Below are positions 62,845 through 64,000 of a DNA stretch of 64,000 nt, one piece after another; within the stretch, counting starts at the first letter, position 1, and every line of letters begins with the position of its first letter. The DNA is taken from the NCBI RefSeq assembly GCF_002072105.2, contig NZ_MTBC01000004.1:282913-346912 (forward strand), written 5' to 3'. Below the pieces are notes generated by a model. That model did not search any database and was not told the origin of the DNA. It worked only from the letters and a program-made list of their open reading frames with translations. Position numbers and translations under genes: made by a program. Origin of the DNA: Croceivirga radicis (GTDB taxonomy: Bacteria; Bacteroidota; Bacteroidia; Flavobacteriales; Flavobacteriaceae).

Positions 62845-64000
62845 TTATTTTTTGGCTATCGTTTTTAAGGCTTGTGCCATTGTTATGCGCTTTCCGTCTT
62901 TATAGGCCACAATGTAAGAATCTGTATAACCTTTAGCATCTGCATTGGACTTCAACAACTTAGCTTTCTGGTAAGAATCCGTATTCCCATATAAATATCG
63001 GTATAAATTATTTACCGGTTCTTTAGACAAATCGTTTAAACCCCTAAAATTATCACCATCCAAAGCTATAACTTTTGAACTGGCCATTAGTTGAATTTTA
63101 AAGGTTACACCAGCAGCTGCAACTTCTTCTGTTTTGGTATCGCTAACTACTGTTTTTACTACTCTGGCAGGCTCATCTTCCTTTTCTGCTACCTTGGGTT
63201 CTTCTGGTTTGGATTCCACTACTTCTTCAATTGTGGCAATGGGCGCATCATTTACAGGCGTTACGGTTTCCAAACTACTTTCTACACCATTTTTATAATT
63301 GATTACAGCCTTAGCTATAGCCGCACCCATTTCTTTTTTACCCTTTGCAGAATTTAGAAAAGCGCCCTCGCTTTTGTTGGTCAAAAAACCTGTTTCTACC
63401 AATACACTAGGCATAAATGTTTGGTGCAAAACAATAAAACCAGCCTGTTTTACCTTACGATCCTTACGCTTTAATTGCTTTGTAAATATATCTTGCATCA
63501 ATTTGGCCAAAAGAATACTCTGGTCTAAGAATTCTTCTTGCATAACCGTTAAACCAATTACTGATTCTGGAGAGTTGATATCATAATCCGAATACTTTTG
63601 CTCGTAATTATCCTCTAAATAAATTACGGAGTTCTCTTTTTTAGCTACTTCAAAATTTTGCTTGTTCGCGTGTAAACCCAAAACAAAAGTTCCAGCTCCA
63701 TGGGCATCAGAAGTATGGGAATCACAATGTACAGATACGAATAGATCGGCATTGGCCTTATTGGCTATCTGCCCTCTTTCATATAAGTCTACAAACGTAT
63801 CATCGTCTCTTGTGTATACCACTTTAACGCCCGGATGTTGTTTAAGAGCCTTACCGGCCTCAAGAACAATAGCCAGGGCAATATTTTTTTCCAAATAACC
63901 ATTACCTAAGTTACCGGGATCATGCCCACCATGACCCGCATCCAAAACAACAACAAACTCATCTTTGTTTTGTAATTGGGTATTATTTTTGCTAAAAGAT
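62845..64000 (-). CDS. N-acetylmuramoyl-L-alanine amidase, 5' end cut by window
   Basis: A zinc amidase (Amidase_3, AmiC-like) that cuts the bond between MurNAc and L-Ala. The frame continues past the right edge: codons before the DAGHGGHDPG motif read NKDEFVVVL, so the protein begins outside the window. Metal ligands are visible as His in DAGHGG, Glu in YLEKNI and His in VSVHCDSH; the catalytic Glu is in LVETGFL. A Pro/Glu/Val-rich linker leads to a C-terminal SPOR-like domain (FKIQLMASS to the end) expected to bind denuded peptidoglycan at the septum. It lies upstream of the MlaD-like gene on the same strand. Confidence 0.88.
   Translation of the reverse strand, partial: SFSKNNTQLQNKDEFVVVLDAGHGGHDPGNLGNGYLEKNIALAIVLEAGKALKQHPGVKVVYTRDDDTFVDLYERGQIANKANADLFVSVHCDSHTSDAHGAGTFVLGLHANKQNFEVAKKENSVIYLEDNYEQKYSDYDINSPESVIGLTVMQEEFLDQSILLAKLMQDIFTKQLKRKDRKVKQAGFIVLHQTFMPSVLVETGFLTNKSEGAFLNSAKGKKEMGAAIAKAVINYKNGVESSLETVTPVNDAPIATIEEVVESKPEEPKVAEKEDEPARVVKTVVSDTKTEEVAAAGVTFKIQLMASSKVIALDGDNFRGLNDLSKEPVNNLYRYLYGNTDSYQKAKLLKSNADAKGYTDSYIVAYKDGKRITMAQALKTIAKK

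Noticed and set aside
1-64000. Insertion sequence or prophage
   Set aside because: No transposase, integrase or phage structural gene could be recognised; mobility signs are limited to the palindromic repeats and the malectin duplication.

Overview
The window looks like a chromosomal segment of a marine-type Flavobacteriaceae (Bacteroidetes), close in gene content to the Maribacter/Zobellia group; that genus-level guess is inference. Signs: low GC, type IX secretion (T9SS) C-terminal sorting domains, flavobacterial promoter elements (TTTG - 17 nt - TAnnTTTG), BshA for bacillithiol, MCE/MlaD and diheme SO2930-type cytochrome domains, and a PQQ-type sugar dehydrogenase family expanded to three copies.

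Layout. (a) 1-5215: an MBL-fold hydrolase and a lipoprotein sulfatase, bracketed by two gene-free stretches packed with short palindromic repeats in fixed phase, including a 262-bp tandem duplication. (b) 5216-32479: a capsule/exopolysaccharide locus. A leftward operon codes for the aminotransferase, the 4,6-dehydratase, the Wza-like export lipoprotein and the Wzc-like tyrosine autokinase, with a CpsB/YwqE-type phosphatase convergent to it. A rightward block makes UDP-uronic acids (UDP-GlcA 4-epimerase, WbpP-type 4-epimerase, two nucleotide-sugar dehydrogenases), followed by a lipoprotein pectate-lyase-like beta-helix and a hexapeptide acyltransferase. A long operon of glycosyltransferases, flippase, TupA-like ATP-grasp enzyme, Wzy-like polymerase, AsnB/WbpS-like amidotransferase, an unfamiliar PLP-fold protein and a PglC-type initiating transferase ends at a hairpin at 32481-32520. 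(c) 32530-53749: a FemAB/GNAT-like acyltransferase, then three very large secreted PQQ-type sugar dehydrogenases. Two are fused to a diheme cytochrome module and to malectin or ricin-lectin/PKD modules. Among them lie GtrA, DPM-synthase-like and GT39-like genes, a structurally aberrant tRNA-Ser-like gene, a flavoprotein and a small lipoprotein. (d) 53752-64000: housekeeping and envelope genes on the minus strand: OmpA-family protein, bshA, GH3/beta-lactamase fusion, Fe-S oxidoreductase pair, MlaD-like protein and an N-acetylmuramoyl-L-alanine amidase cut by the right edge.

How the genes work together (inference). The sugar-nucleotide genes predict a Wzy-type polymer rich in (acetamido) uronic acids, possibly amidated by the WbpS-like enzyme, initiated by a PglC-like phosphoglycosyl transferase and exported through Wza/Wzc. 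The beta-helix lyase could trim or release it. The neighbouring T9SS-exported dehydrogenase-cytochrome-lectin proteins look like surface redox enzymes with carbohydrate-binding modules. The most unusual items are the malectin module duplicated almost base-for-base in DNA of clearly higher GC, the mosaic architecture of the two giant PQQ/heme proteins, and the tRNA-Ser-like gene with an overlong AT-only anticodon arm but an intact promoter element and terminator.
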